From: Pseudomonas nunensis
GTDB taxonomy: Bacteria; Pseudomonadota; Gammaproteobacteria; Pseudomonadales; Pseudomonadaceae
Reading direction: 5' to 3'
Length of the DNA: 64,000 nucleotides
Assembly: GCF_024296925.1 (NCBI RefSeq)
Contig: NZ_CP101125.1
Span: 1,738,501-1,802,500, forward strand
Below are positions 17,199-26,457 of this stretch, in pieces (within the stretch, counting starts at the first letter, position 1; each line of letters begins with the position of its first letter). The notes under the pieces were generated by a model, which saw only the letters and a program-made list of their open reading frames with translations, was not told where the DNA came from and made no database searches. A program made the position numbers and the translations under genes.

Positions 17199-18173
17199 TC
17201 AAAAACTGGCCTGTACCCCACGCCCAAACCTTTCCCGATACACCGACGGCGGCACCCCCACCACACTGCGAAACGCCACCCGAAAACTCTCCACCGACCG
17301 ATACCCACAACGCTCGGCAATCTGCTCGGTGTTGTCGCCCGTGCTCTCCAGCAACTCCCGTGCCCGCGCCAGGCGTTGATGCTGTAACCAGGTCTTGGGC
17401 GACTGGCCGCTGGCTTCGGTGAAACGGCGCAGGAAGGTGCGCTCGCTCATCGCCGCCTCGCTGGCCAGGTCGCGCACTTCCAGCGGTTCGTGCAAGCGCT
17501 CCCGAGCCCATTGCATGACGCGAGACAAGTCGCTGCGGGGCGTCGGACTGACCGGTGTAGGAATAAACTGTGCCTGACCGCCGGTGCGTTGCGGCGACAT
17601 CACCAGCCGCCGCGCCACCGAGTTGGCCACCTGAGTGCCAAAGTCCCGCGCCACCAGATGCAGGCAGGCATCGATCCCCGCCGCGCTGCCGGCCGAGGTG
17701 ATTAACTGGCCCGAATCGACGTAGAGCACGTCCGGGTCCACCAGAATGTTCGGGAAGCGCTCGGCCAGTTCATGGGTGTAGCGCCAATGCGTGGTGGCGC
17801 GGTGACCGTCGAGCAGACCGGTGGCTGCCAGCACAAATACCCCGGAGCAGATCGACAGCAGACGCGCGCCCCGTGCGTGGGCCTGGCGCAATGCGGCGAG
17901 CAACGCCTCGGGCACCGGTGCCTGACGGTCGCGCCAACCGGGCACGATGATGGTCCGGGCGCTTTCCAGCAATTCCATGCCGCCGTCCGCCAGCACCTGA
18001 ATGCCGCCCATGGCGCGCATCGGGCCTGCATCCACGGCGACGATCTGATGTTCATACCACGGGAAATCGAACTCCGGTCGGGCCAGGCCGAAGATCTCCA
18101 CGGCGATGCCGAATTCGAAAGTGCACAGGCCGTCGTAGGCCAGGATCGCGACTAATCCAGGGTTGGTCTGCAT
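17199..18173 (-). CDS. ftrA: GlxA/FtrA-family AraC-type transcriptional regulator
   Basis: A 324-residue regulator: a DJ-1/PfpI-like domain (about 5-180, with the nucleophile-elbow-like LLSICSGVFVLA) and a C-terminal AraC DNA-binding domain (about 225-315, AAMSERTFLRRFTEASGQSPKTWL). ATG 18173 is chosen because the conserved start VAILAYDGLCTFEFGIAVEIFGL follows it directly. It is divergent from a rhodanese gene, an arrangement common in Pseudomonas, and probably controls that gene. Confidence 0.85.
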   Translation of the reverse strand: MQTNPGLVAILAYDGLCTFEFGIAVEIFGLARPEFDFPWYEHQIVAVDAGPMRAMGGIQVLADGGMELLESARTIIVPGWRDRQAPVPEALLAALRQAHARGARLLSICSGVFVLAATGLLDGHRATTHWRYTHELAERFPNILVDPDVLYVDSGQLITSAGSAAGIDACLHLVARDFGTQVANSVARRLVMSPQRTGGQAQFIPTPVSPTPRSDLSRVMQWARERLHEPLEVRDLASEAAMSERTFLRRFTEASGQSPKTWLQHQRLARARELLESTGDNTEQIAERCGYRSVESFRVAFRSVVGVPPSVYRERFGRGVQASF

Positions 18174-18274
18174 TTGGCGGAAAGTTCCCGGTGAGTGTCT
18201 TGTGCGCCACTGTAGCGGCAAGCGGCGGGCAGATAAAGTCTGCCTACACCCACCCGAGAAAAGGACTACACCCC

Positions 18275-18709
18275 ATGACCAGCCTGGTACGCGCGATTCC
18301 CGCAGCCCCGTCCGCCATTGCCCTGATGCATTTCAGCAATCGCCTGACCTTTGAAACCGATTGTTCCGACGTGTTCGGCAGCCAGCAGGCAGGCGAGGTG
18401 GATTTTGTTCTGGTGGATACACGCGGCCCGTTGGCCTTTGAGCGGGGACATGTGCCGGGGGCGATCAATATTCCGGGGCGGCTGATGACCGTCGAGACGT
18501 TGGCGGCTTATCCCACATCCACGGTGTTCGTGGTCTATTGCGCCGGCCCGCACTGCAACGGCGCGAACAAGGCTGCGGTGAAACTGGCGGCGCTGGGTTA
18601 CCCGGTCAAGGAAATGATCGGCGGTGTGACGGGCTGGCTGGATGAGGGGTTTGAGTTGAGTGTCGAGGCGGCGCGGCCGGCGAGCACGGTGGTCAGTTGC
18701 GAATGTTGA
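18275..18709 (+). CDS. Rhodanese-like sulfurtransferase
   Basis: A 144-residue single-domain rhodanese. VLVDTRGPLAFERGHVPGAINIPG is the domain core, and the active-site loop VYCAGPHCNGA carries the catalytic cysteine. It would move sulfane sulfur to a thiol acceptor. AAGGA lies before ATG 18275. It is divergent from ftrA, from which it is probably regulated. Confidence 0.88.
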   Translation: MTSLVRAIPAAPSAIALMHFSNRLTFETDCSDVFGSQQAGEVDFVLVDTRGPLAFERGHVPGAINIPGRLMTVETLAAYPTSTVFVVYCAGPHCNGANKAAVKLAALGYPVKEMIGGVTGWLDEGFELSVEAARPASTVVSCEC

Positions 18710-18720
18710 GGTAGACGGAA

Positions 18721-18833
18721 AGATCGCAGCCTCGTTTTACTCGACAGCTCCTACGGGTTTGGTATTCGCCGCAATGTGGCGGGTGAACACAATCCCCTGT
18801 AGGAGCTGTCGAGTGAAACGAGGCTGCGATCTT
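18721..18833. repeat. Inverted repeat, GATCGCAGCCTCG...GACAGCTCCTAC family
   Basis: AGATCGCAGCCTCGTTTTAC... is mirrored by GTAGGAGCTGTCGAG...GCTGCGATCT. It lies between convergent genes. A lone half-copy lies near 58353-58384. Confidence 0.85.
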
Positions 18834-18847
18834 TTGATCTTGCTTCT

Positions 18848-19480
18848 TCAAACCCCAGCCCACCACCCATCCAGCGTCCCCCGCAGCCACTCAAACACCG
18901 CCGCATGCTCGACACCATCATCCTCCCCTCGCGGCAGCGGCGACTCGTCACCAAAATGCTCATTCAGCAAAACCACCGATTGCGCATCCCACTCCGGGTG
19001 AAACTGCAACCCGACCCGCGTCGGCCCGACCCGATACATCTGCTGCTCGCACGCCGCACTGCTGGCCAGCAATTGCGCCCCCGGCGGCAAGTCGATCGCG
19101 TCTTCATGCCATTCCAGCACGTTCAACACCTGACCATCCGCAAAGCTCACTCGGGTCCAGCCCGTTTCAGGACGCGCCATACGCCGCACGCTCCCGCCCA
19201 GACTCAAGGCCAACAGCTGCGCCCCCAGGCAAATGGCGAATACCGCCGCGCCTTGCTCCAGGCTGGCGGCCAGCCACTGTCGTTCGTGTTCCAGCCATTC
19301 AGGCCCGGCATTGGATTCGTAAGGCCCGCCCAGCAGGATCACCGGAGCCGCACTTATCGGCGGTAACTGCCCGAGATCGGCGCGAAAGACGTTCAACGTG
19401 ATTCCACGCAACCGCGCCCATTCGGCAATGGCACCGGGACCTTCGGCGGGGTGGTGCTGGATCAGGTTCAGCTCGGGCAT
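18848..19480 (-). CDS. Class I glutamine amidotransferase-like protein
   Basis: A 210-residue single-domain GATase. The nucleophile elbow FAICLGAQLLA holds the catalytic cysteine and GLQFHPEWD the His/Glu pair. It resembles GMP-synthase-like amidotransferases without a fused synthetase. The acceptor is unknown, and no partner is adjacent. Confidence 0.82.
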   Translation of the reverse strand: MPELNLIQHHPAEGPGAIAEWARLRGITLNVFRADLGQLPPISAAPVILLGGPYESNAGPEWLEHERQWLAASLEQGAAVFAICLGAQLLALSLGGSVRRMARPETGWTRVSFADGQVLNVLEWHEDAIDLPPGAQLLASSAACEQQMYRVGPTRVGLQFHPEWDAQSVVLLNEHFGDESPLPRGEDDGVEHAAVFEWLRGTLDGWWAGV

Positions 19481-19834
19481 CGGGGTTCTCGGATTGGAAG
19501 CAGATGGCGCTCAATGTGCAGCAAAACATCGGTCATCGCCAGTGACGCTTGGCGCCGGTTTTCATTGCGACTCTTCAGTCGGATAAACACCCGAACCCCG
19601 TAGGTTTTATCTGAAAACGAGGCTTGTCCTACAGTCTTTGCACCGCTCTGGCGCACGGGTTTAAACAAGCCAATCGATCAGCTACTTTTTTGTAAGTATT
19701 TGTCGCTTAAACATAATTCGCCCTCCTGTAGCCGCTCTAGACTGCCGGCCACTTCGGGGTTCTCCACAAGAGCACCGACCGAAAGCGACCAATCGAAAGC
19801 TGCCAATAAAAGCCTCCGCACACAGGAGTTATAA
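19481..19834. other. Divergent promoter region
   Basis: It holds the upstream regions of the amidotransferase and the solute-binding-protein gene. A degenerate half-repeat (GTAGGTTTTATC...GGCTTGTCCTACAG) lies near 19600-19632. Nothing else was recognised. Confidence 0.5.
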
Positions 19835-20617
19835 ATGAAGAAGCTAGTGATGTTCGGTGCCCTGGCACTGTCGATGTTGTCCCTGACCGCTGTGGCCGAA
19901 GACGCCAAGCCGATCCGCATCGGTATCGAAGCCGGTTACCCGCCATTCTCGATGAAAACCTCTGACGGCAAACTCACCGGTTTCGACGTCGATATCGGCG
20001 ACGCGCTGTGCGAGCAGATGAAAGTGAAATGCGTGTGGGTCGAGCAAGAGTTCGACGGCCTGATCCCGGCCCTGAAAGTGAAGAAAATCGACGCGATCCT
20101 GTCGTCCATGACCATCACTGACGACCGCAAGAAAAACGTCGATTTCACCATCAAGTACTACCACACCCCGGCGCGCTTCGTGATGAAGGAAGGCACCGAC
20201 GTCAAGGACCCGCTGACCGAACTCAAGGGCAAGAAAGTCGGTGTACTGCGCGCCAGTACCCACGACCGCTTCGCCACTGAAGTACTGCAACCGGCCGGGA
20301 TTATCCTGGTGCGTTACGGTTCCCAGCAGGAAGCCAACCTGGACATAGTCTCCGGCCGCCTCGACGCGACGCTGGCCGACTCGGTCACCCTGGACGACGG
20401 TTTCCTGAAAACCGACGCCGGTAAAGGTTTCGCCTTCGTGGGCCCGACCTACGAAGACGCCAAGTACTTCGGCGGCGGCGCCGGTATCGCTGTGCGCAAG
20501 GGTGACAAGGCGCTGGCAGACCAATTCAGCACCGCCATCACCGAGATCCGCGCCAACGGCAAGTACAAGCAAGTGCAGGACAAGTACTTCAACTTTGATG
20601 TGTACGGCGGCGAGTAA
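19835..20617 (+). CDS. Periplasmic basic-amino-acid-type ABC solute-binding protein
   Basis: A 260-residue family-3 binding protein with a signal peptide (cleavage after about residue 21, AVAE). The domain features [37 protein letters not shown] and GVLRAST are typical of lysine/arginine/ornithine- or histidine-binding proteins. No permease or ATPase genes follow, so it is an orphan that probably feeds a transporter encoded elsewhere. The next gene is a desuccinylase/aspartoacylase-type enzyme. AGGAG is before ATG 19835. Confidence 0.88.
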   Translation: MKKLVMFGALALSMLSLTAVAEDAKPIRIGIEAGYPPFSMKTSDGKLTGFDVDIGDALCEQMKVKCVWVEQEFDGLIPALKVKKIDAILSSMTITDDRKKNVDFTIKYYHTPARFVMKEGTDVKDPLTELKGKKVGVLRASTHDRFATEVLQPAGIILVRYGSQQEANLDIVSGRLDATLADSVTLDDGFLKTDAGKGFAFVGPTYEDAKYFGGGAGIAVRKGDKALADQFSTAITEIRANGKYKQVQDKYFNFDVYGGE

Positions 20618-20693
20618 TCCAGCCGGATGAAAAAGTGGCTACCGTTGACGCGGTGGCCATTTTTTTTGTGTCATCCTTTTTGAACGCCAGATC

Positions 20694-20788
20694 CCTGTGG
20701 GAGCGGGCTTGCTCGCGAAGAGGCCGTGTCAGTCGGCATTGATATCGCCTGACACACCGCTTTCGCGAGCAAGCCCGCTCCCACAGGG
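20694..20788. repeat. REP pair, GTGGGAGCGGGCTTGCTCGCGAA family
   Basis: Mirror-image copies lie between two co-oriented genes, just before the ribosome site of the second. Confidence 0.9.
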
Positions 20789-20819
20789 AGATCTCATTGT
20801 TCCGACTATCGGAGTTCTC

Positions 20820-21932
20820 ATGCAACGCATCGACCACCCACTGCCCTGGAGCCACCTCGGCACCGAGCGCACTCTCAGTGTGTTTCGTTATGGCGCCGGT
20901 ACTCGCAAGGTCTACATCCAGGCCAGCCTGCACGCCGACGAATTGCCCGGCATGCGCACCGCATGGGAACTGAAAAAGCGCCTGGCCGAACTCGAAACCC
21001 AAGGCCAGTTGCAAGGCGTTATCGAACTGGTGCCAGTGGCCAACCCGATCGGTCTGGACCAGCACCTGCAAGGCGCGCACATGGGCCGTTTCGAGCTGGG
21101 CAGCGGCAAGAACTTCAACCGTGCGTTCGTTGAACTGAGTGAACCGGTCGCCGCGTTGATCGGTGGCCAGTTGGGCGATGATGCCGAGGTCAATATCTCG
21201 CTGATTCGCCAGACCATGGGCCAGGTGCTCGACGGTCTGCCGGCCCCGGCTTCGCAACTGGAAGCCATGCACCGCTTGCTGTTGCGCCATGCCTGCGACG
21301 CCGATATCACCCTGGATTTGCATTGCGACTTCGATGCGGCGATTCATGTGTACGCCTTGCCGCAGCACTGGCCGCAGTGGCAGTCGCTGGCGGCACGCTT
21401 GAAAGCGGGTGTGGCATTGCTCTGCGAAGACTCCGGCGGCAGCTCGTTCGACGAGTCCTGCTCGACGCCGTGGTTGCGTCTGGCGCGGACCTTCCCGGAA
21501 GCGGCGATTCCGCCAGCGAACCTCGCCACCACTGTGGAGCTGGGCAGCATGGGCGACACCCGGGTCGATCAGGCCCAGGCCAATTGCGAGGCGATTCTGG
21601 GCTTTCTCGCGGAACAGGGTTTTATCAGCGGCACCTGGCCGGCGGCGCCGAGTGAGTGCTGCGAAGGCATGCCGTTCGCCGGCACCGAGTACCTGTTCGC
21701 CCCACACCACGGCGTGGTCAGTTTTCTGCGCGAAGCGGGCGAGTGGGTGGAGCAGGGCGATGCGTTGTTTGAAGTGGTCGATCCGTTGAGCGATCGGGTC
21801 ACGACCGTGCGGGCCGGGACCAGTGGCGTGTTGTTTGCGATTGATCGCGGGCGCTATACCCAGCCGGGGACGTGGCAGGCGAAAGTGGCGGGGCGGGTGC
21901 CGTTCCGGGTTGGGAAGTTGACCAACGATTGA
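20820..21932 (+). CDS. Succinylglutamate desuccinylase/aspartoacylase-family zinc hydrolase
   Basis: A 370-residue member of the M14-like AstE/ASPA family. The zinc site is in QASLHADELPG and the later DLHCD, with the catalytic glutamate probably in VELGSMGD. A biotinyl/lipoyl-like beta domain forms the C-terminus (HGVVSFLREAGEWVEQGDALFEV). Family members remove an acyl group from an N-acyl amino acid. GGAG precedes ATG 20820. It follows a basic-amino-acid binding protein, so N-acyl amino acid use is plausible. Confidence 0.83.
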   Translation: MQRIDHPLPWSHLGTERTLSVFRYGAGTRKVYIQASLHADELPGMRTAWELKKRLAELETQGQLQGVIELVPVANPIGLDQHLQGAHMGRFELGSGKNFNRAFVELSEPVAALIGGQLGDDAEVNISLIRQTMGQVLDGLPAPASQLEAMHRLLLRHACDADITLDLHCDFDAAIHVYALPQHWPQWQSLAARLKAGVALLCEDSGGSSFDESCSTPWLRLARTFPEAAIPPANLATTVELGSMGDTRVDQAQANCEAILGFLAEQGFISGTWPAAPSECCEGMPFAGTEYLFAPHHGVVSFLREAGEWVEQGDALFEVVDPLSDRVTTVRAGTSGVLFAIDRGRYTQPGTWQAKVAGRVPFRVGKLTND

Positions 21933-21961
21933 TCCGAGATCTTTTTTGCCTGTCGGGGCCT

Positions 21962-22031
21962 CTTCGCGGGCAAGCCTCGCTCCTACATTTGATCGCATTC
22001 CAATGTAGGAGCGAGGCTTGCCCGCGAAGGC
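21962..22031. repeat. REP pair, GTAGGAGCGAGGCTTGCCCGCGAA family
   Basis: CTTCGCGGGCAAGCCTCGCTCCTAC is mirrored after a ~17-base centre. Confidence 0.9.
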
Positions 22032-22104
22032 GGCATCCGCCACACCAAAAATCTGCGGGGTGTTAGGGTATCCCCCAAATCCTGCCCCCTGTGAAGGAAG
22101 GTTT

Positions 22105-22821
22105 ATGCTGAAGTTTTTCGCGCTGTTCATGCTCCTGGCGTCCGCCACGGTCCACGCTCAAACCCCGCTGCACACTGATCTGCCGCTCAAATACCTCGAG
22201 CAGGCCAATCCTGATTCGCACAACCAGCCGCTGGTGATTTTCCTCCACGGCTATGGCAGTAACGAGCGTGACTTGTTCGGGATCAAGGACGAATTGCCAG
22301 CGCAATACAACTACCTGTCAGTGCAGGCGCCGGTGGCGCTGGATGCGGACAGTTACCAGTGGTTTCGCAAGAAAGGCGACGGCGCCTACAACGGTGAAAC
22401 CGATGATCTGAAGACCAGCGGCAAGGTGTTGCTGGATTTCATCGCCCAAGCGGCGAAGAAATATCACACCGACGCCAGCAAGGTGTTCCTGGTGGGTTTC
22501 AGCCAGGGCGCGATCATGTCCTACGAGGTCGGCTTGCGTCATCCTGAAGCCGTGGGCGGGATTGCCGCGTTGAGCGGGCGGATTCTGCCGGTGCTCAAGT
22601 CGGAGCTGAAACCGGATGAAAAACGCCAGTCGCTGGCGATTTTCATCGGTCATGGCACTGAGGACAAACGCTTGCCTGTGGTCGATGGCACGGCGGCCAA
22701 CAGCCTGTTGCAGAAACTCTCACTCAAGCCTGAGTTTCATACGTACGCAGGCCTGGGCCACAGCATCAGCGCCGCCGAAATCCAGGACTTGAACACCTGG
22801 CTTCAGCGGCTGAATCCCTGA
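22105..22821 (+). CDS. Exported carboxylesterase / phospholipase-type alpha/beta hydrolase
   Basis: A 238-residue serine hydrolase with a signal peptide (residues 1-18, cleaving after VHA). The oxyanion region is FLHGYGSNE, the nucleophile elbow GFSQG and the catalytic histidine in GLGHSIS. The fold is that of the AB_hydrolase_2 esterases (YpfH-like), predicted to be periplasmic. GAAGGAAGG precedes ATG 22105. Substrate unknown. Confidence 0.87.
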   Translation: MLKFFALFMLLASATVHAQTPLHTDLPLKYLEQANPDSHNQPLVIFLHGYGSNERDLFGIKDELPAQYNYLSVQAPVALDADSYQWFRKKGDGAYNGETDDLKTSGKVLLDFIAQAAKKYHTDASKVFLVGFSQGAIMSYEVGLRHPEAVGGIAALSGRILPVLKSELKPDEKRQSLAIFIGHGTEDKRLPVVDGTAANSLLQKLSLKPEFHTYAGLGHSISAAEIQDLNTWLQRLNP

Positions 22822-22825
22822 GCAT

Positions 22826-23392
22826 TTACTTGCCGGTGATCTGCTTGACCAGCGTGTCGTGGCCAGCCTTGTCGCTCGGGCGCGAGATGATCTGAATCAC
22901 CGCCATCCGGTTGCCGGAACCGGCCATCAGCGTGGTGTTGAGGGTCTTGCCGCCGCCCTGGGTGGCGGTGCTGTCCACTTGGCGCAGGCCGAGGCCGGTG
23001 CCTTTCATGGTCAGGCTTTTTTCGCTGAGCTTGGTGAAATCCGGCAGATTCTTGTGTTCTGCCACGTCGAAGTCGGCGGCGGTGGTGTCGAGGAATTCGC
23101 CGTCGTTGTCTTTGACGTTGACGCCTGGCGCCAGGTTGTTTTCCGCGGCGATCACCACTGTTTTGGTGGTCTCGTTGGCGTACATGGTGCCCGTTGCGCC
23201 AGTCGCACCGGGCGGCAGCGGGTTGGCGACGAAGCCCTTGGGCAAGGTAAAGGTGAACTTGCCGCTGAGCATCGAAACCTTGATCGGCGCGCCATCGCTG
23301 GTCTTGGCTTTGGCGGCGTAAGCATTCAACGCCCCCAGGCTGGCAACCGCCGTCAGCAACAGGACAACGGCTTTTTTACTGAACAATGACAT
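22826..23392 (-). CDS. Exported protein of unknown function (DcrB-like)
   Basis: 188 residues with a signal peptide (about 1-26, ending AYA). The mature part has the pattern of small periplasmic proteins of the DcrB type: a predicted beta-strand start FTFTLPKGFVANP and a repeated 'GTMYANETTKTVVIAAE' strand region. I do not recognise it with certainty. It ends four bases after the convergent esterase gene. Confidence 0.7.
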   Translation of the reverse strand: MSLFSKKAVVLLLTAVASLGALNAYAAKAKTSDGAPIKVSMLSGKFTFTLPKGFVANPLPPGATGATGTMYANETTKTVVIAAENNLAPGVNVKDNDGEFLDTTAADFDVAEHKNLPDFTKLSEKSLTMKGTGLGLRQVDSTATQGGGKTLNTTLMAGSGNRMAVIQIISRPSDKAGHDTLVKQITGK

Positions 23393-23447
23393 TGAAACTC
23401 TCCGGGGATAATCGCGCTAGGGGGCGATCATCCCACGGAATGCCCCC

Positions 23448-23601
23448 CCGTAGCAGCTGTCGAGCCCTAGCGAGGCTGCGTTCGGCGGCGAAGCCGTCGT
23501 AAACCCGGCATGCGCGGTCATCCTGAAACACCGCGTTGCCTGATTTTACGACGGCTTCGCCGCCGAACGCAGCCTCGCCGGGGCTCGACAGCTGCTACGG
23601 G
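23448..23601. repeat. Inverted repeat, GTAGCAGCTG family
   Basis: CGTAGCAGCTGTCGAGCC is mirrored at 23584-23601, with an inner CGGCGGCGAAGCCGTCG palindromic pair. Confidence 0.85.
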
Positions 23602-23608
23602 TGTGCCT

Positions 23609-24283
23609 TTACGACGCCTGATTCTGCGGAAACAGGTTACGCCGGGTTTCTTCGTCGAATTCTGCCTTGAGCACCAGTTGCTCTTTCAAGCCGTGAGCAC
23701 GCTGGGCCGCCGGACGCGCACTGATTTCGTCGAACAGGCGCTTGACGTTCGGGTACGCCGCCAGACCGTTTTCACCGAGGATGTACGGCGCATAGTTAGC
23801 CCAGCCCCAGAGCGCCATGTCGGCGATGCTGTAAGTGTCGCCGGCCAGGTATTGATGCTCGGCGAGGCGCTGGTCGAGCACGCGATAGTGGCGTTCAACT
23901 TCTTTCAAGTAACGGTTTTTCGCATAGGCCAGGTCTTCTGGTGCGTGGTGCAGGAAGTGCACGGCTTGGCCGGAAAACGGCGACAGGCCGGTGGCGATGA
24001 ACATCAGCCAGGACAGCAACTCAGCCTGACCGGCAACAGTGGTCGGCAGGAAACGCTGATGTTTTTGCGCCAAGTACAGCAGGATCGCCTGGGAGTCGAA
24101 CACCGTGGCATCGCCGTCCACCAGGGCCGGGACCTTGGCGTTTGGGTTGATCGCCAGGAACGCCGGCAAATGTTGCTCGCCTTTGAACGTATCGACGCCG
24201 ATCAGCTCGTAGGGTGTTTGCAGTTCTTCAAGCAGCAGGGCGACTTTCATCGGGTTCGGCGAAGGATGGAAAAAGAATTTCAT
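23609..24283 (-). CDS. Glutathione S-transferase family protein
   Basis: A 224-residue GST with a thioredoxin-like N-terminal domain (KFFFHPSPNPMKVALLLEEL; NPNAKVPALVDGD; DSQAILLYLA) and a helical C-terminal domain (YSIADMALWGWANY). It resembles the YghU/YfcG-type GSTs. ATG 24283 begins the thioredoxin fold; the frame stays open far upstream only by chance in high-GC DNA. Confidence 0.88.
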   Translation of the reverse strand: MKFFFHPSPNPMKVALLLEELQTPYELIGVDTFKGEQHLPAFLAINPNAKVPALVDGDATVFDSQAILLYLAQKHQRFLPTTVAGQAELLSWLMFIATGLSPFSGQAVHFLHHAPEDLAYAKNRYLKEVERHYRVLDQRLAEHQYLAGDTYSIADMALWGWANYAPYILGENGLAAYPNVKRLFDEISARPAAQRAHGLKEQLVLKAEFDEETRRNLFPQNQAS

Positions 24284-24363
24284 GGGGAAGGCCTCAGTCA
24301 GTGGGTTTGAACTGAGGCTGATGTTGAGCGAAACCCGTTCGATTGACGTGCGAGGTTGTTGGT

Positions 24364-25149
24364 CTACTCGTTCGAAGTGATCGAACGAGTTGTCGGTGCC
24401 GGTTTCGCCAGCAAGCGTCGGGTCACCCCGAGCATGCCCACGGACACCGCCACGCCGAGGCCGAACGCCGGCAGGCCGAGGCTGGGCAAGGTCAGCGCCA
24501 GCACCAGGCAGAACGCCGCGAACGAATACATGCCGGTGGCGGTGGCGCGCAACAACGCGGCGGTGAAGGCGGGGCCACGGGTTTGCTGGGAAAACACTGC
24601 CATCACGCTGCCGAGTACCGGGAAAACCGCGAGCAAGCCGCTCCAGCGTTCGCCCACGGTGCTGGCCAACAGCGTCACGGCCAGCGTCAGCAGCGCGCCG
24701 GCGACCATGCGCAGCAGCAGTTTGTCGGACTTGGGCTTGGGGCCGGAAACAATCGGTTGCACCGACGGAAACAGGTACGGCGCGGCCAGCAGCGCGGTAG
24801 CGGCGGCGATCACCGAAAACGTCAGGGACGGCGGAATCACCGACAGCACCACCGCCGAGGCGGCCCACACCAGCAGGGAAACCGTCAGCGCCCATGGCCA
24901 ACCAGCGCGTTGCGCGACTTGGGCGTAGGTCACGCAGAACGCAATCATGGCGAACATTGCAGACAGTGCGGCCGTGGCGGATTGGGCGGCGAACACTTGG
25001 CCTTGCTCAATGGCGAGGAAAAACAGAATCGGCCCGACCACCACCGGCAACCCCGACAGCCACCCGGCCACGCTCGGTCCCCAGCGCTTGCCCGCCAGGG
25101 AAATCAGCAGCAGGAACCCGGGAATCACCAGCAATTTGAGCATCAGCAC
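24364..25149 (-). CDS. Integral membrane protein of unknown function
   Basis: 261 residues with about eight predicted membrane segments and a short charged tail. GTG 25149 is preferred because GGAGG lies seven bases upstream; ATG 25143 is two codons later. No transport family was recognised with confidence. It is divergent from the chalcone-isomerase-like gene. Confidence 0.75.
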   Translation of the reverse strand: MLMLKLLVIPGFLLLISLAGKRWGPSVAGWLSGLPVVVGPILFFLAIEQGQVFAAQSATAALSAMFAMIAFCVTYAQVAQRAGWPWALTVSLLVWAASAVVLSVIPPSLTFSVIAAATALLAAPYLFPSVQPIVSGPKPKSDKLLLRMVAGALLTLAVTLLASTVGERWSGLLAVFPVLGSVMAVFSQQTRGPAFTAALLRATATGMYSFAAFCLVLALTLPSLGLPAFGLGVAVSVGMLGVTRRLLAKPAPTTRSITSNE

Positions 25150-25225
25150 GCACGCACCTCCGACCTGTGTGAGGCGGCAACGTTAGCACTGTGGGCGATG
25201 GATTGCTCTATAAATGGCTCAATCC

Positions 25226-25258
25226 TGTATACAAAAACACTGGCCAGGAAATTGTACA
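25226..25258. promoter_or_regulatory. Candidate operator with TGTATACA and TGTACA palindromes
   Basis: TGTATACA (25226-25233) and TGTACA (25253-25258) lie 19 bases apart, about 60-90 bases before the chalcone-isomerase-like gene. Such palindromes resemble, from memory, the sites of MerR-type LitR/CarH light-sensing repressors. DUF3833 and chalcone-isomerase-like genes occur in light-induced sets of Pseudomonas; the link is inference. Confidence 0.35.
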
Positions 25259-25313
25259 GAATCCCTATTTGCGTATAAGTTTTACCAAGGGTTTCAGCGT
25301 ACATCGAGCGGCC

Positions 25314-25841
25314 ATGAACAGATCCTTTCTACGACACAGTCTTTTGCTGTTGGCCTTGCTTGGCGCCCAGGCCCTGGCCAATTGGCAGGATGGCGTGCCC
25401 GGCGCGCAGATTATCGGTGCTGGGGAGTTTCGGGTGTTTGGCTTCGATGTCTACAACGCGCGGCTCTGGAGCGCGGCGCGACCGCTGGCGCCGGACCAGC
25501 CGTTTGCCCTGGAACTGATCTACCAACGCAGCATTTCCCGGGAGGATCTGGTGCAGGCCAGCGTCGATGAAATCAAGCGCTTGTCCGGCGCCTCGGTCAG
25601 CGCCGCGCAACTGGCCGGTTGGAAGGCGCAGATGCAACAGTCGTTCGTCGATGTCCAGGCTGGCACGCGCATCACCGGGGTGTATTTGCCGGGGCAGGGC
25701 GCGCGTTTTTTTGTCGGCCAGCAACTGCAACACGAAGTGAAAGACCCGCAATTCGCCCGAGCCTTTTTCGATATCTGGCTCGATCCGCGCACCCGTAATC
25801 CTGAATTGCGTCAGCAGTTGTTGGGTACCGCCAAGCCTTGA
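25314..25841 (+). CDS. Exported chalcone-isomerase-like protein
   Basis: 175 residues with a signal peptide (about 1-22, ALA-N). The body (ARLWSAARPLAPDQPFALELIYQRSISREDLVQ) matches the bacterial chalcone-isomerase-like family. Despite the name, family members are not shown to be isomerases. The start ATG 25314 begins the signal peptide. It is followed after 10 bases by the DUF3833 lipoprotein gene, a frequent pairing that suggests a shared envelope role. Confidence 0.82.
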   Translation: MNRSFLRHSLLLLALLGAQALANWQDGVPGAQIIGAGEFRVFGFDVYNARLWSAARPLAPDQPFALELIYQRSISREDLVQASVDEIKRLSGASVSAAQLAGWKAQMQQSFVDVQAGTRITGVYLPGQGARFFVGQQLQHEVKDPQFARAFFDIWLDPRTRNPELRQQLLGTAKP

Positions 25842-25851
25842 GGGCGTCGTC

Positions 25852-26382
25852 ATGTTGAAGAAGCTGTTGCTGGTTCTGTTCGTTTGTCTGGCCGGTTGCA
25901 GCGGCGTCGATGTACAGCGCTACAGCGAGCAAAACCCCAAGCTCGATTTGCCGGGGTTCTTTGTCGGCCGGGTGGATGGCTGGGGGATGTTCCAGAAGCG
26001 TTCGGGGGAGGTGGTCAAGCGCTTTCATGTGCTGATCGACAGCCGCATGGACGGGCCGAATCTGATCATGCACGAGGACTTTACCTACAGCGACGGCACG
26101 AAACAGACTCGAGTCTGGACCCTGCACCCGGACGGTCCTGGCCGTTGGCGCGGTACGGCCGGCGATGTGGTCGGCGAGTCGAGCGGTGAAGTGGCCGGAA
26201 ACGCATTGCACTGGCGCTACATTCTCAGCCTGCCGGTGGACGACAAGGTCTACCAGGTGCACTTCGATGACTGGATGTACCTGCTCGACGAAAACACCAT
26301 GGCCAATCGCTCGGCGATGACCAAGTTCGGCTTCGAACTGGGTCAGGTGACGTTGTTCTTCCGCCGGCACGGGGCCTCGTAG
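25852..26382 (+). CDS. DUF3833 lipoprotein
   Basis: 176 residues with a clear lipobox (LAGC, cysteine at residue 17), so it is membrane-anchored. It continues with PGFFVGRVDGWGMFQKRSGEVVKRF and DDWMYLLDENTMANRSAMTKFGFELGQVTLFF, typical of DUF3833. It is in an operon with the preceding chalcone-isomerase-like gene. Function unknown; such sets often occur with stress- or light-responsive sigma factors. Confidence 0.85.
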   Translation: MLKKLLLVLFVCLAGCSGVDVQRYSEQNPKLDLPGFFVGRVDGWGMFQKRSGEVVKRFHVLIDSRMDGPNLIMHEDFTYSDGTKQTRVWTLHPDGPGRWRGTAGDVVGESSGEVAGNALHWRYILSLPVDDKVYQVHFDDWMYLLDENTMANRSAMTKFGFELGQVTLFFRRHGAS

Positions 26383-26457
26383 AAGCTGCCTGGTGTGTAG
26401 CCTCAAGAGGCTCGAACCGTCTAAGCTGCGTCTTTCCAATTGTTTCTGGATGTTTGC

